DNA of 64,000 nt from CAZUUO01 sp964622665 (lineage in GTDB: Bacteria; Patescibacteriota; Patescibacteriia; Magasanikbacterales; GCA-002688135), in assembly GCA_964622665.1 (NCBI GenBank), contig CAZUUO010000001.1, positions 1 through 64,000 on the forward strand, given 5' to 3'. Below the pieces are notes generated by a model, which was not told the DNA's origin, ran no database searches, and saw nothing but the letters and a program-made list of their open reading frames with translations. This document shows positions 24,367 to 34,317 of the stretch, piece after piece. Each line of letters starts with the position of its first letter. Within the stretch, counting starts at the first letter, position 1. Both the position numbers and the translations under genes were made by a program.

Positions 24367-24765
24367 TTACAAATACTCGTCTATGAATTTCCTGATCGCA
24401 ATTCGCCCACCGTCTGTCAAATAATATGAAAGAACGTGTTGTATTGGAACCCAATCAAATCCCTGACCTTCTCCCAGTACAAAATCGCTCTTTTCCTGAT
24501 TATTTTTTGTTAAAAAAATATGATAGTCTGGTTTTTCAGGTCGTTTGATTGCAAATAAGAACTCAACATGTGAAGCAGACACCCTTACACCCAATTCTTC
24601 GTAAAGCTCACGAATCAGTGCTTCTATTGGTTCCTCACCTTCCTCATTATGACCACCAAACAATCCCCATTTCCCATTGTACGGTGCGTGTTCATCACGA
24701 TGCTGCATCAGTACTGATTTTCTTTCCTCACTATAGATAATCGCGGAAACAATAAAATTGTTCAT
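24367..24765 (-). CDS. Nudix hydrolase
   Basis: 132 residues. Hydrolyses nucleoside diphosphates linked to another moiety in relatives; the exact substrate is unknown. The Nudix box runs from GGHNEEGEEP to RELYEELGV with the three catalytic Glu in place (GX5EX7REUXEEXGU). An upstream QHRDEHAPYNGKWGLFGG gives the typical strand before the box. Start MNNFIVSAII (24765) with AGGAGG 6 nt upstream. Own promoter and terminator: a solitary unit. Confidence 0.92.
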   Translation of the reverse strand: MNNFIVSAIIYSEERKSVLMQHRDEHAPYNGKWGLFGGHNEEGEEPIEALIRELYEELGVRVSASHVEFLFAIKRPEKPDYHIFLTKNNQEKSDFVLGEGQGFDWVPIQHVLSYYLTDGGRIAIRKFIDEYL

Positions 24766-24799
24766 GCATTCCTCCTAATTCATAGGAAAGCATATTGGT

Positions 24800-24828
24800 A
24801 AACTATCACACCCCTCACAAATACTCAA
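24800..24828 (-). promoter_or_regulatory. Promoter of the Nudix gene
   Basis: TTGAGT (24823-24828), 17-nt spacer, TAGTTT (24800-24805) on the minus strand; leader about 30 nt. Confidence 0.6.
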
Positions 24829-24842
24829 TAATCAGCGACAAA

Positions 24843-24869
24843 AACAAAAAATCGCCACTTTCGTGACGA
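24843..24869. repeat. Terminator-module repeat, copy R3
   Basis: 27 nt identical to 23856-23882 (R2). Here it forms the terminator of the tRNA gene. Confidence 0.85.
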
Positions 24870-24871
24870 CT
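24846..24871 (-). terminator. Terminator of tRNA-Asn
   Basis: GTCGTCAC / GTGGCGAT-type stem with GAAA tetraloop, then TTTTTT on the minus strand, directly after the tRNA 3' end. Confidence 0.88.
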
Positions 24872-24874
24872 TTT

Positions 24875-24949
24875 TGGCTCTGAGGGTGGGGATCGAACCC
24901 ACGACCAATACGTTAACAGCGTACTGCTCTGCCGCTGAGCTACCTCAGA
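24875..24949 (-). tRNA. tRNA-Asn (anticodon GTT)
   Basis: 75-nt cloverleaf read on the minus strand: acceptor TCTGAGG / CCTCAGA, D-arm GCTCAGCGGCAGAGC, anticodon arm GTACG-CTGTTAA-CGTAT with anticodon GTT, T-arm with GGTTCGATCCC, discriminator G and an encoded CCA. First base T rather than the common G. It has its own strong promoter and terminator. Confidence 0.95.
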
Positions 24950-24974
24950 ATATCTCCCTTTTGGGGATGTCCCT

Positions 24975-25003
24975 ATAATACAAAGTAGCCGTTTCTCTGT
25001 CAA
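24975..25003 (-). promoter_or_regulatory. Promoter of tRNA-Asn
   Basis: TTGACA (24998-25003), 17-nt spacer, TATTAT (24975-24980) on the minus strand, followed by a short G-rich leader GGGACATCCCC. Confidence 0.9.
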
Positions 25004-25057
25004 CTTACATTTCCACAACATTATTCCCCTTTAAAAATGCAAATTCCAATTGTTTTC

Positions 25058-25900
25058 CTACTTCTCTTGCTCTTCTTGTTGTTCCATCACCCCGGTATTG
25101 TCTGTAATGACCTCTAGAATCCTTTCTTCGTCTGGATGTTCACCTTCCAATAAACTTGGATCAAAAAATATGGCATGTCCATAGATTACCTTAAACAACT
25201 CACCTCTTTCCTTACTCGCCACATCTTTTTCATCAAAGAGATTTCGAATCAATTGTTTATTTGTTTTATATGCTAATGAATTTTGATATTCACGTTGTCT
25301 CTCTGTGATTTTTTCATTTGCCTCATGGTTTCCCAGATACATCTCATACACAGACCTATCCCTGGTAATGGAACTGCTTTTCTCAACAATTGCTCCTTCA
25401 AAACCTCGAAGATCCTCCTCCATTTTTTTAATTTTTTCGCGGTTTAGTAATCCCGGAATTCCCCAAAAACCCTTCAATACCTTTATTTGTTTTTTTAGCT
25501 CGATAACTTTTTCATTCCAATGTTTCACATCTGCCTTTTCTCTTTCATGTCTACGAATTAAATCAGTATTGACATATTCCCATTGCCCCTTAGGTAACTC
25601 AAGCTCCTCTTGAGCGCGTACTTCATTAATTTGCGCCTGTAGTCTTTCAATTTTCTCGTCCAAACGTTGTAATTTTTTTATATCATCAAACGCCATTTTT
25701 TTCTTTAATTCCCTAATTTTTTCGTATACTTCAAAAGAACTCCCTCCGAGTCTTTCCTTATGTTTCGCGATCCAATCATGGACACTTTCAGGATCCCACA
25801 AATATATTATTTCTTCCACATCAGATTCAGTAAACCCTTCTTTTTGTGGAAGCATTACATTATCTTTTATTACACCAACCTTCTCTCCTCTTTTGTCCAT
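25058..25900 (-). CDS. Unknown coiled-coil protein, 280 residues
   Basis: Soluble and highly charged. Two long coiled-coil stretches are visible (about residues 58-100: REL KKKMAFDDIKKLQRLDEKI; and about 118-175: HEREKADVKHWNEKVIELKK), separated by a WGIPGLLNREKI segment. The N-terminal region (FTESDVEEIIYLWDPESVHDWI) is acidic. No catalytic motif. Lies 42 nt downstream of the Pif1-like gene on the same strand. Family not recognised. Confidence 0.75.
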   Translation of the reverse strand: MDKRGEKVGVIKDNVMLPQKEGFTESDVEEIIYLWDPESVHDWIAKHKERLGGSSFEVYEKIRELKKKMAFDDIKKLQRLDEKIERLQAQINEVRAQEELELPKGQWEYVNTDLIRRHEREKADVKHWNEKVIELKKQIKVLKGFWGIPGLLNREKIKKMEEDLRGFEGAIVEKSSSITRDRSVYEMYLGNHEANEKITERQREYQNSLAYKTNKQLIRNLFDEKDVASKERGELFKVIYGHAIFFDPSLLEGEHPDEERILEVITDNTGVMEQQEEQEK

Positions 25901-25942
25901 ATTTTTTGTATTGCAGATATACTTGGCATTAGTATACCATAT

Positions 25943-27217
25943 CTACACTGACTCGAGGAAAACGCGCACACGGTCATCCACCATTACGTCACGGGGGCGC
26001 AATGGGCGTGCCAAGGTAATGCCATGTAATGAAGTGGCGCGTGACAGAGCAACATAGGTTTGGCCGTTTGCAAAGGCACCACTACCTAAATCGATGTGTA
26101 ATTTATCAAAGGTTTTACCTTGTGATTTATGAATCGTTACAGCGTAGGCCAACTTCAAGGGAAGTTGTACAAATGTTCCCCTTTGTTTTTGATCAAGAGC
26201 ATTTTTTTCTTCATCAAAAACGGTTTCATACATCGTCCATGTATGTGGCATGACTTCGATTGTTTTCCCATCGTCGGTTTGCACCATCACTCGTCTATCA
26301 ATAATATCTTTCACAGACCCTAACGTTCCGTTCACGTACAATCCATTTTGCGTGTCATTTGCGACAAACATTACCCGCGCCCCAACTTTTAACACGAGGT
26401 CAGTTTCGGTTGGTGCATTTTTATCATCAAACTTTCCCGTTGTTTTGGAAGGAAATCGAACAGCCTTAGCACCTAATTCATTGAGACGTTGTTCATTAAT
26501 TGTTTTAGCGGTGTCATTTCTCCCCGTTAAAATTAAGGTGTCACGATCGGTCATGGAAAACACTCGTTCATGCAACATTTCAAAATGATATTGTTCAATA
26601 CTTTTTTCTCGAATCGCGTGGAGTAATTCCAAAAAATCTGCATCTTTTTGGCGAAATACATGTTCCAATTCAATGCGATGTAACAAATTAAATTCGCGCA
26701 ATCGTTTAATTACTTGAGCATCAAAAAAATATTCCGATGCGTATAATTTTTTAAACGCTTCCATCTCATCAAATTTAATAATCGGTGGGAGTTGGTATAA
26801 ATCTCCAAACATAAGCACTTGCACGCCCCCAAATGGTCGTTCATCTTTTCGTACCGCACGCAAAAATACATCGATGCAATCGAGTAAATCAGCCCGCACC
26901 ATGGATATTTCATCAATGATGAGGGTGTGCAATTCTTTAAATAGTTTTTTCTTTTGAGAAAAATTTGCCTCTTTTCGGGCACGAGGCACACTGACACTGG
27001 GCGCAAAACCAAAACATGAGTGAATTGTTTCACCCCCCACATGCAACGCCGCAACACCCGTTGGTGCTACGGTAATGCAATTTTTAGTTGTATTGAGTCG
27101 GTACTGTGTTAATAGCGTGCTTTTCCCGGTTCCTGCTTTCCCGTGAACAAATACACATCCACTATTTTCCTGTAGAAAATCCAGTGCTTCCTGCCATGTC
27201 GCGTTTTTTCCATCCAT
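25943..27217 (-). CDS. Pif1-like/RecD-like superfamily 1B helicase
   Basis: 424 residues. Motifs in order: Walker A VHGKAGTGKSTLL (residue about 24), APTGVAALHVGGETIHSCFG (motif Ia with the Pif1 signature), Walker B LIIDEISMV, GDLYQLPPI (motif III), VFRQKD (motif IV), then AYAVTIHKSQGKTFD and YVALSRATSLHG (motifs V and VI). Unwinds DNA 5' to 3' in relatives and resolves G4 or recombination structures. Its start lies inside the 3' end of the preceding gene (56-nt overlap), with the Walker A only 24 residues in, so a later start is not possible. Confidence 0.92.
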   Translation of the reverse strand: MDGKNATWQEALDFLQENSGCVFVHGKAGTGKSTLLTQYRLNTTKNCITVAPTGVAALHVGGETIHSCFGFAPSVSVPRARKEANFSQKKKLFKELHTLIIDEISMVRADLLDCIDVFLRAVRKDERPFGGVQVLMFGDLYQLPPIIKFDEMEAFKKLYASEYFFDAQVIKRLREFNLLHRIELEHVFRQKDADFLELLHAIREKSIEQYHFEMLHERVFSMTDRDTLILTGRNDTAKTINEQRLNELGAKAVRFPSKTTGKFDDKNAPTETDLVLKVGARVMFVANDTQNGLYVNGTLGSVKDIIDRRVMVQTDDGKTIEVMPHTWTMYETVFDEEKNALDQKQRGTFVQLPLKLAYAVTIHKSQGKTFDKLHIDLGSGAFANGQTYVALSRATSLHGITLARPLRPRDVMVDDRVRVFLESV

Positions 27218-28616
27218 AGTCTACATCGCGTAAATATCTTCTAAAGAGATAATCCCCTACTTCCACTCTATTGTCAAAGTGTGGAGAATTAGGTAATTGA
27301 TCCCACATTTTTTCAATCTCACGATACAATACATTTACATCTCGTTCTTCACCATTAAAAATAAATGGATAGATTACTGATTTTGATTCTACCGGTGTGA
27401 GGTACAAATTATTTAGTAAACATTGGCGAAGTAATATTTTGTATTCTTTATCCGTAAGGGTATACGGATCATGGGTCTCATCAAATATTCCCCCTTTTTT
27501 CCTATAGTACTCTCGTGTACCTTGTACTATCTCATTTCGCAAAATTGCTTCTTTCTCTAAAATTTCTTTCTCTATGACTCTATCTATATTTTGAACACTA
27601 TCCCTACTTACTTCATCAAGTATTTCTTTAGCCAGATCCCCATTTACCTCATTGATTTTACCGCCAGGGACTTCAATAAAATAAAATACCTGCATTCTTT
27701 TGTTACCCGCCTTTATTGTTTTCTTCATTTTCTCCCGAAATTCATTAAAGACCTTTAACCCATTCATCATCTCAAATACTCCATTGAGATTTTTTTTCTC
27801 ATCAAGAGAAACTTCTCCGCGCAATATACGGAGTGAGTCCTTGGTTTTATACTGGAGAATTTCACCATGGCGTCCATATTCATCAATTCCCTGCAATGCG
27901 TCTTCTGTTGGTTTTGAAGTGCGCGGTTTTAACTGTAATTTCTCGGCAACTTGATGCGCACCAATATGTGACAACACACCAGACTTTAAACCGCTATATT
28001 CTTTTTTATACCCCGAACTTTCAGCAATTTCTTCCAAAATACTCCAAAATACTTTTAAAAACTCTTTGTCATCTCTATTTGCCTGAACAAAATTAATAAG
28101 AGTATTTGTGTACTCTACAATTCCCACAATGTCACTTTGTACTTCCGCCAATTTAGTTCTTGTTCTATTTTCATTTAAGTAAATTTGTGATTCTAGAGTT
28201 GATTTTAAACCGAATAATAATTCAATCCCTTGTATTTGATCAGGAAATTTTGCAATAAACTGTTCTTTGAGTTTTTTATTTTCCTCATCACTTAAACCAA
28301 ACCTGACATGCTCTAAATATCTTTCTTGTAAATCAGTTTCTGGTGACTCCTCTAATCCATTAAGAATTTTATTTCTACTCAATATATCATCAAAATTTGC
28401 ATCAAAACTTTTCTTCCACCAATCACGAAGAATATGCTCAACTTCGGATCGTTCATAGGGTGTTAACCAATTCCCCTCTACATAATCGCGTATATATTCA
28501 CGATCTTCTTCTGAAAAGTCACGAATGGAAGCTAACACTACTTTTTTCAATAGTGTTTCTGGTGATCGTAATTCTTTTTTTTCTTGTTTTGGATGGACAA
28601 AATCTCTAAATTCCAT
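27162..28616 (-). CDS. Unknown protein, 484 residues
   Basis: Large soluble helical protein with acidic/basic mixed composition and no signal or membrane segment. Recognisable stretches: RDFSEEDREYIRDYVEGNWLTPYE, NLNGVFEMMNGLKVFNEFRE and FIEVPGGKINEVNGDLAKEI; the C-terminus is DYGWKKRDMAGSTGFSTGK. No known motif. It is transcribed with the Pif1-like gene, whose start overlaps its end by 56 nt. A TGGTATACT extended -10 ends 9 nt before ATG 28616, so the mRNA should be leaderless. Confidence 0.8.
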   Translation of the reverse strand: MEFRDFVHPKQEKKELRSPETLLKKVVLASIRDFSEEDREYIRDYVEGNWLTPYERSEVEHILRDWWKKSFDANFDDILSRNKILNGLEESPETDLQERYLEHVRFGLSDEENKKLKEQFIAKFPDQIQGIELLFGLKSTLESQIYLNENRTRTKLAEVQSDIVGIVEYTNTLINFVQANRDDKEFLKVFWSILEEIAESSGYKKEYSGLKSGVLSHIGAHQVAEKLQLKPRTSKPTEDALQGIDEYGRHGEILQYKTKDSLRILRGEVSLDEKKNLNGVFEMMNGLKVFNEFREKMKKTIKAGNKRMQVFYFIEVPGGKINEVNGDLAKEILDEVSRDSVQNIDRVIEKEILEKEAILRNEIVQGTREYYRKKGGIFDETHDPYTLTDKEYKILLRQCLLNNLYLTPVESKSVIYPFIFNGEERDVNVLYREIEKMWDQLPNSPHFDNRVEVGDYLFRRYLRDVDYGWKKRDMAGSTGFSTGK

Positions 28617-28625
28617 AGTACACCC

Positions 28626-28631
28626 AGTATA
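28626..28631 (-). promoter_or_regulatory. Extended -10 of the 27162-28616 gene
   Basis: TGGTATACT on the minus strand; TATACT ends 9 nt before ATG 28616. The -35 region is poor. Confidence 0.6.
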
Positions 28632-28663
28632 CCATTTTTAACGGTTTCACCTTGGGGAAAAGT

Positions 28664-28695
28664 AATAAAAAATCTCAGTAGTAACACTGAGATTT
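28664..28695 (-). terminator. Terminator of the dnaG-rpoD unit
   Basis: Perfect 10-bp stem AAATCTCAGT / ACTGAGATTT with a 6-nt loop and T-rich tail on the minus strand, 8 nt after the rpoD stop. Confidence 0.92.
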
Positions 28696-28702
28696 CAAGC
28701 TG

Positions 28703-30031
28703 CTAGTAATCTTTCAATTTTTCAATTCCCTTCATTTTCTGAATCTTTTCAAGAGCTTTTGCTTCAATCTGACGAATACGTTCTCGGGTCACATTAAATT
28801 CTTTACCCACTTCTTCGAGCGTATGCGCCACTCCATCCACTAACCCAAACCGCATTTCCAAAATCTTTTGTTCACGAGGGGTTAAATCTTTAATGATGTT
28901 CTGAACATAATCACGTAACAATTCCAATGCCGCTGCGCGATCAGGCGTGATATTTTTAACGTCCTTAATGAAGTCTTGTAATGATGAGTCCTCTTCGTCA
29001 TCACCCACGCTCGTTTCCAATGAAACGGTTTCTTGTGAGATTTTAATGATGTGACGAACTTTCTCCACCTCTTCATTCATTTCAGCGGCAATTTCTTCAG
29101 CAGTGGGTTCACGTCCTAAATCTTGAATAAGCTGACGTTCAATTTGTTGAAATTTATTAATCGTTTCCACCATGTGCACAGGAATACGAATGGTGCGGGA
29201 TTGATCAGCGAGTGCACGAGTAATTGCTTGGCGAATCCACCATGTTGCGTAGGTTGAAAATTTAAAACCTTTGCGATATTCAAATTTTTTCACTGCACGA
29301 AACAACCCAATGTTTCCTTCTTGAATTAAATCGAGCAATGTCAATTGTTTTCCTACAAATTTCTTTGCAATAGAAACCACCAAACGCAAGTTTGCTTCAA
29401 TCAATTTTCGCTCAGCATTACGTTCACCCCGTTCTTTACCTTTTGCCAAATTAACTTCTTCTTCACCGTTCAATAACGGGATTTTACCAATCTCACGCAA
29501 ATACATTTGAATAGAGTCGGCCGTCAATTCAGGAATTTCAAAACTCTTATTAGTTTCAACGTTCAATGAAGTTAAAATTTTATTATCTCGTTCTCGATTT
29601 CCCAATAATGATTCACGACCTTCAATGAGTGCGAGGCCGTGTTTCTCTAAATCTTGTAAAAACTTTTCATAGTCTTCCACGTAATCTTCTACTTCGGGAA
29701 AGGTAAACAAGACTTCTTGTTCGGTAACAAACCCGCGTTTACGTGCTTTTTCAATCAGTGCGTTGAGGGCAGCTTCTTGAGGTGGTAATCCTTTGGGAAA
29801 TACTCGATCAAAGTAGGGTGAGCCGTGTTTTTTTGCAGGAAGTTTTTTTACTACTTTTTTAGGTGCCACCTTTACTTCTTTTTTTGCTACAACCTTAAGT
29901 GGTGTTACTTTTGTAGTAACTTTTTTAACTGGCACCACCTTTTTTACTACTTTTGCAACCACCTTCTTAATTGCTTTTTTGATGGGAGCTTTTGTAGGTT
30001 TTTTAATTTGTTTTTTTGACTTGTTTTGCAT
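28703..30031 (-). CDS. rpoD: Housekeeping sigma factor RpoD (SigA)
   Basis: 442 residues. A lysine/valine-rich tail (about 1-70: [19 protein letters not shown], later [13 protein letters not shown]) precedes region 1.1, then region 1.2 [15 protein letters not shown], region 2 ([47 protein letters not shown]), region 3 and region 4 [15 protein letters not shown] plus the helix-turn-helix [24 protein letters not shown]. The tail resembles an H1 or AlgP-type DNA-binding tail. Downstream of dnaG as in the macromolecular synthesis operon, without rpsU. It should read the TTGACA/TATAAT-like promoters listed here. Confidence 0.96.
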   Translation of the reverse strand: MQNKSKKQIKKPTKAPIKKAIKKVVAKVVKKVVPVKKVTTKVTPLKVVAKKEVKVAPKKVVKKLPAKKHGSPYFDRVFPKGLPPQEAALNALIEKARKRGFVTEQEVLFTFPEVEDYVEDYEKFLQDLEKHGLALIEGRESLLGNRERDNKILTSLNVETNKSFEIPELTADSIQMYLREIGKIPLLNGEEEVNLAKGKERGERNAERKLIEANLRLVVSIAKKFVGKQLTLLDLIQEGNIGLFRAVKKFEYRKGFKFSTYATWWIRQAITRALADQSRTIRIPVHMVETINKFQQIERQLIQDLGREPTAEEIAAEMNEEVEKVRHIIKISQETVSLETSVGDDEEDSSLQDFIKDVKNITPDRAAALELLRDYVQNIIKDLTPREQKILEMRFGLVDGVAHTLEEVGKEFNVTRERIRQIEAKALEKIQKMKGIEKLKDY

Positions 30032-30084
30032 AAACCATAATGAACGTGATTGCTCACGTGTCAGGGGAAAGTTACATCTGAAAC

Positions 30085-31854
30085 TCAGAGTGTATCATTG
30101 AGTTTTTGATAATATTCAAGTAATTGAGCCGCTTTTTCACGGTCTCCCTGCGCCTCAGCAAGTCGAAGTTGCTGTTCTATATGCGCTTTTTTGGCTTGCA
30201 AAAACAATTGTTTGCAGCGTGCAGTAAGGCGCTCATACTCTTGAAGCTTTTCTGATTGTGGCAGGGTACCATAGAGGTGGTCTGCCAAAAGCATGAGTAT
30301 GTGGTGTGGCTCTTCTGCTTCACTTTTTTGTGTAGTCTCAGTGTACCCGTTTTTAAGGGTCGCGTAAAGTGGACGGTAGTTTTCAGGAAAAACCAGGTCA
30401 GTGACATCCAAAAAGTCTTTCATTGGTTTTTGGAGCATAATATGAAGCGCCAACAATCTCACAAATGGTGAGGTAACCACTTTTTCTTCACTTGTTACTT
30501 GTTTTTTTGGCGCAATTGCTCCTCGTTGCGGAATAATTGCTTTTTTACTTTTTACGGCCTGTAATTCTTGTTCTAATGTTTCCAAACGCACCCCCACCTT
30601 TTGTGATAACGTTTGCATCCAAGCCTCACGTTCAATATTAGAAGGAATCGCTTGCAAGTATGGTAACACCGCACTAACAATTGCTTGTTTTCCTTTTGGA
30701 TCCTCGATGTTATTTTGAGCAATTGCATTATGAATAACAAACGTAATAAACGGCACTGCTTGTGCAATGGCATTATTCCATGCGTCTTTATTTTTTCTAA
30801 TTATCTCATCAGCATCTTTTCCAAGATTTGCATCAGGCATAATTACCTTCGTATCAAATCCTAACGATAACGCCATCATAATTCCTCGTAGTGCCGCATT
30901 TTTTCCCGCACCATCTTGATCAAATGCAAACAACAACGTACCCGCATGATGTTCATCTTTTTGTGTATACCGACGAATGAGACGTAACTGTTCATCAGTC
31001 AACGCCGTCCCCGACGATGCAACGGTATGTTCAAATCCAAATTGATGTGAGGTTATTACATCCATTTGTCCTTCAACAATAATACACGTACGCGTTTTGC
31101 GCATCGTATGTTTAGCAACATGTAACCCATATAACAGCGCGCTTTTATCAAATACTGCTGTTTGAGGTGTATTCACATACTTTCCCTGATTTTCTTTTTC
31201 TTCCAACAACCGACCAGTAAATCCAACAACTGCACCATGATGATCAAAAATTGGAAACATTACTCTATCACGAAATCTATCATAAAATGTCCCGCGATCA
31301 CTTTTTCCCACAAGTCCCGCTGAAACTAAATCGTCAACGGACACTCCCCGCTTCATACAAAAACTAAACAGTGCATTAAAACTATCGGGAGCATACCCCA
31401 CATGCCACTCTCGCACTGTTTTTTCATCAAGCCCTCGACGAGCCACATAGTCTCGCGCTTTCTGTGCTACCTCATGCTGTTGCAACACCGCTTCAAAAAA
31501 TTGTGTAGCTAAATGCAGTGCATCTTTACTTCTATTTTTTTCTGATGCTTGATATTCGACATCACGACGATTGGGCAGCACCACACCAGCACGTTGTGCT
31601 AAAATTTTTAAACTTTCAACAAATGATAACCCTTCAGATTTTTGTAAAAAAGTAAAAATATCTCCTCCTTCATTACAACCAAAACAATGCCACGATTGTC
31701 GTTCTCGTGACACCATAAATGATGGCGACTTTTCATTGTGGAAGGGGCATCGCGCTTTAAAATTTGTACCGCTGCGCGTTAACGTTATATATTCCCCCAC
31801 AAAATCCACAATATCCACCTTATCTTTAATTTGTTGAATAGGGGTATTGTCCAT
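30085..31854 (-). CDS. dnaG: DNA primase DnaG
   Basis: Makes RNA primers for replication; 589 residues (usual about 580-600). Domains: N-terminal CHC2 zinc finger ([11 protein letters not shown] and [10 protein letters not shown]), catalytic core with [10 protein letters not shown] and the TOPRIM segment ([15 protein letters not shown]; later [17 protein letters not shown]), and a C-terminal helical domain from about 440 that should bind the replicative helicase. Start at ATG 31854, 12 nt after TAGAGT. Followed by rpoD after 53 nt. Confidence 0.96.
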   Translation of the reverse strand: MDNTPIQQIKDKVDIVDFVGEYITLTRSGTNFKARCPFHNEKSPSFMVSRERQSWHCFGCNEGGDIFTFLQKSEGLSFVESLKILAQRAGVVLPNRRDVEYQASEKNRSKDALHLATQFFEAVLQQHEVAQKARDYVARRGLDEKTVREWHVGYAPDSFNALFSFCMKRGVSVDDLVSAGLVGKSDRGTFYDRFRDRVMFPIFDHHGAVVGFTGRLLEEKENQGKYVNTPQTAVFDKSALLYGLHVAKHTMRKTRTCIIVEGQMDVITSHQFGFEHTVASSGTALTDEQLRLIRRYTQKDEHHAGTLLFAFDQDGAGKNAALRGIMMALSLGFDTKVIMPDANLGKDADEIIRKNKDAWNNAIAQAVPFITFVIHNAIAQNNIEDPKGKQAIVSAVLPYLQAIPSNIEREAWMQTLSQKVGVRLETLEQELQAVKSKKAIIPQRGAIAPKKQVTSEEKVVTSPFVRLLALHIMLQKPMKDFLDVTDLVFPENYRPLYATLKNGYTETTQKSEAEEPHHILMLLADHLYGTLPQSEKLQEYERLTARCKQLFLQAKKAHIEQQLRLAEAQGDREKAAQLLEYYQKLNDTL

Positions 31855-31905
31855 ACGTTTGTTGTTACTCTAGCACCCTCCCTATCACTTGTCACCCAAT
31901 ACTTC

Positions 31906-32259
31906 TTACCCCAATAATCCTTTCCAAAATGACTTTTTTTGTTTAATCACTTGTGGGTCGTTTTGTATCCAATGTGCCTCAAAACTATTTCTAATTCTAT
32001 CTCCTTCATGCAAAACAATGGGCGAATCATATTCACCTTGATGACGTGATGATCCACTATACGTATGCTCTTTTTGATCAATGTGCAATGAAACTTCAAC
32101 TTCAGTATTACGTTCAGTGACGTACACATGAAATCGTGGATACCACGCGCCACCAATGCGTTTCATATATGACTCACCGTGGGGATGACGCGCATATCCA
32201 CTGCGCAACATTATAATGTCAGCATTTTCCTCGAAGGGACCTTTGACAATAAATTTCAT
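31906..32259 (-). CDS. Unknown protein, 117 residues
   Basis: Soluble, mostly beta-looking protein: NADIIMLRSGYARHPHGESYMKR, RFHVYVTERNTEVEVSLHID, FEAHWIQNDPQVI. His/Arg rich, ends in a basic-aromatic tail KKSFWKGLLG. No known motif. Its ATG lies 1 nt after the stop of the first O-antigen-ligase-like gene, so it is the last gene of that envelope operon, before dnaG (51 nt downstream). Confidence 0.75.
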   Translation of the reverse strand: MKFIVKGPFEENADIIMLRSGYARHPHGESYMKRIGGAWYPRFHVYVTERNTEVEVSLHIDQKEHTYSGSSRHQGEYDSPIVLHEGDRIRNSFEAHWIQNDPQVIKQKKSFWKGLLG

Positions 32260-32260
32260 A

Positions 32261-34315
32261 TTACTTTTTTAGTATAATTTGAATCCCTTTTACGGTAACT
32301 TCTTGCAACTGGCCACTTGCTAATGCTTGCGCTAAATTTTGTTGTGCGACAGTGTTTTGTGGATTTTGCGCAACCAGACATGCGAGTGCATATGCGAGTA
32401 AATCTATGTCGTGTATTTCTACCGCACTTTGAGCAATTTTAGATAATTCCTTTTCGTTTGTTGGTATAAATTGCATTTTTTTATCAGCAAATGAATTAAA
32501 ATATGCTCGTAACACGGTTGCACTTTCATAGGCACGATCAAAGGTTAATAATGCATATCCAAATTGATAGGCAATCAGATGATTATCTGTATCAAGTTCA
32601 TAGGCGCGTGCCCACAATTGTTCAGCCATTTCAAAATCCTTTTGTAACACTTTGCCATTTGCGCGTTGCAAATACATAGTTTGTTTATTTGGTGCCAGTT
32701 CACTAGCACGCGCATACAACGTATCAGCTTTTTCTAATGTGGCTTCATCAGAAAATATCATCGCCAATTTTAATTGTATATTTGCGTTTGCCACAATCAT
32801 TGCAACATCCGTTGGATACTTCTGCAGATACCGTTCTATTGCCGCTACCACAGCATCTGCTTGCCGCTTATCAGTATCAGTTTTTTGCATAGTACGAAAT
32901 GCAAGATCTGCCATACGCAATAGGTAGTCACGCTTGAATATGTTCGTCGTATTAATTTTTTCCAAGGCAACCGTACTAGCTTCACCTGCTAATGGCTGAG
33001 AAATGGCATATGCAACGCTCTGCGAGGTGATATACCATTGATGTACTGTCATGATACTCAATAAGGGAATAACAAACAGCACGGCGATTTCTTTGGGTAT
33101 TGTCTTCTCCTCTCGCTGTGGTTCAAATATAAGATGTAGTAAGACAACGAGTAATACTGTGTCAGCAACTCCCGTGAATTCAAATAAATATGCAACACCA
33201 AAACCAATCACGATTGCAATAATTTCATTTCTCTTTTCTAAGGTACGTAGTTTTTTTATCGCGAACACAAAACAACCACCATATACTATTACTCCCAATA
33301 TTCCATACATCACCAAAATATCAAGGTAGACATTGTGAGCCCGATCAGACCACACTTGAGAAAATCCATAGCGTGTTAGTCGTGCATCATAGTGGGCATC
33401 AAATGCTTCATAAAACATTTGAGATCCATATCCCAACCATGGGCGCTGTACAAATGCGTCCCATCCCGTGTTCCAAATAAATACGCGCTGTTTATCACTA
33501 TCTAAAGTATTGTCGAGCGAAACGATACGATGCATGAATGGTAATTTTTTTTGAAAAAACTGGGTATGCGTATCAATGTAACGTAGACCACCACCCATAA
33601 TCATCAAACCAACTAAACTACTGACAATTATTTTTTGTTTCGCAACAGAACTACTTTTTATTATCTGCAGTATTCCCCACACCACTGCCGCCACCAGTAC
33701 CGCAAGCAAAATGCCGCGTGTTTGTGTCGCCAATAATGAGCCTAAACTTAACACCAGTGGAATTCCCAACCATTTTTTCTTTTCGGTAGTATACAGCACG
33801 GTACCAATCGCCAGAATACTCAAGCAGTACAGGGCAAATAAAATAGAATTACCATGAAACCCCTCACTTCTGTGTGCGGTATCACGAAGCAATTCATATA
33901 CTCCGTATGTTGTTACCACGGTTGAGAGTGCGACAATTTTTTCTCCCATCCATCTTTTTTCACGAACTTCCAATTGATCAATAAAAAAAGACAGGATGCT
34001 TATTATCATTACTAAATAAAATCCTTCTCCTCGTCCATCACTTCCCCACATACTCACCCACACATTACTACTCCAAGTAGTTGATAGTAAGGTGAGCATC
34101 GTAATTACCCACAATCCTTTAGTGATCCATGACGGTTTTGCAATAGATTTTTTTTGTGCCACTATTACCGAAAAATAAACTGAAAGCAGTACCATTCCTA
34201 CAACCGCAATCATTAACTTCCCCGCCACATACGGAAACATGACCCCCGGTATAAAACCGAGGGTGATTACCGTAATTACTGCCGTCAGTGTTCCTTTGAA
34301 ATATTCTTTTTTCAT
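32261..34315 (-). CDS. O-antigen ligase/Wzy-like membrane protein with TPR domain, copy 1
   Basis: 684 residues: about ten to twelve membrane segments with the Wzy_C/O-antigen ligase core, including the conserved extracytoplasmic region (WNTGWDAFVQRPWLGYGSQMFY and SDRAHNVYLDIL), then a C-terminal TPR-like tail from about 430 (LYARASELAPNKQTMYLQRA; YELDTDNHLIAYQFGYALL). The RPWLGYG and H-N-x-x-L/x motifs are typical. It should ligate or polymerise lipid-linked glycan or glycosylate surface proteins. Middle of a four-gene tandem block, 2 nt after copy 2. Confidence 0.85.
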   Translation of the reverse strand: MKKEYFKGTLTAVITVITLGFIPGVMFPYVAGKLMIAVVGMVLLSVYFSVIVAQKKSIAKPSWITKGLWVITMLTLLSTTWSSNVWVSMWGSDGRGEGFYLVMIISILSFFIDQLEVREKRWMGEKIVALSTVVTTYGVYELLRDTAHRSEGFHGNSILFALYCLSILAIGTVLYTTEKKKWLGIPLVLSLGSLLATQTRGILLAVLVAAVVWGILQIIKSSSVAKQKIIVSSLVGLMIMGGGLRYIDTHTQFFQKKLPFMHRIVSLDNTLDSDKQRVFIWNTGWDAFVQRPWLGYGSQMFYEAFDAHYDARLTRYGFSQVWSDRAHNVYLDILVMYGILGVIVYGGCFVFAIKKLRTLEKRNEIIAIVIGFGVAYLFEFTGVADTVLLVVLLHLIFEPQREEKTIPKEIAVLFVIPLLSIMTVHQWYITSQSVAYAISQPLAGEASTVALEKINTTNIFKRDYLLRMADLAFRTMQKTDTDKRQADAVVAAIERYLQKYPTDVAMIVANANIQLKLAMIFSDEATLEKADTLYARASELAPNKQTMYLQRANGKVLQKDFEMAEQLWARAYELDTDNHLIAYQFGYALLTFDRAYESATVLRAYFNSFADKKMQFIPTNEKELSKIAQSAVEIHDIDLLAYALACLVAQNPQNTVAQQNLAQALASGQLQEVTVKGIQIILKK

Positions 34316-34317
34316 AG

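Noticed and set aside
29825..30019. Plus-strand Phe/Cys-rich frame opposite the rpoD N-terminus
   Set aside because: Consequence of the lysine-rich coding strand; no start signals.
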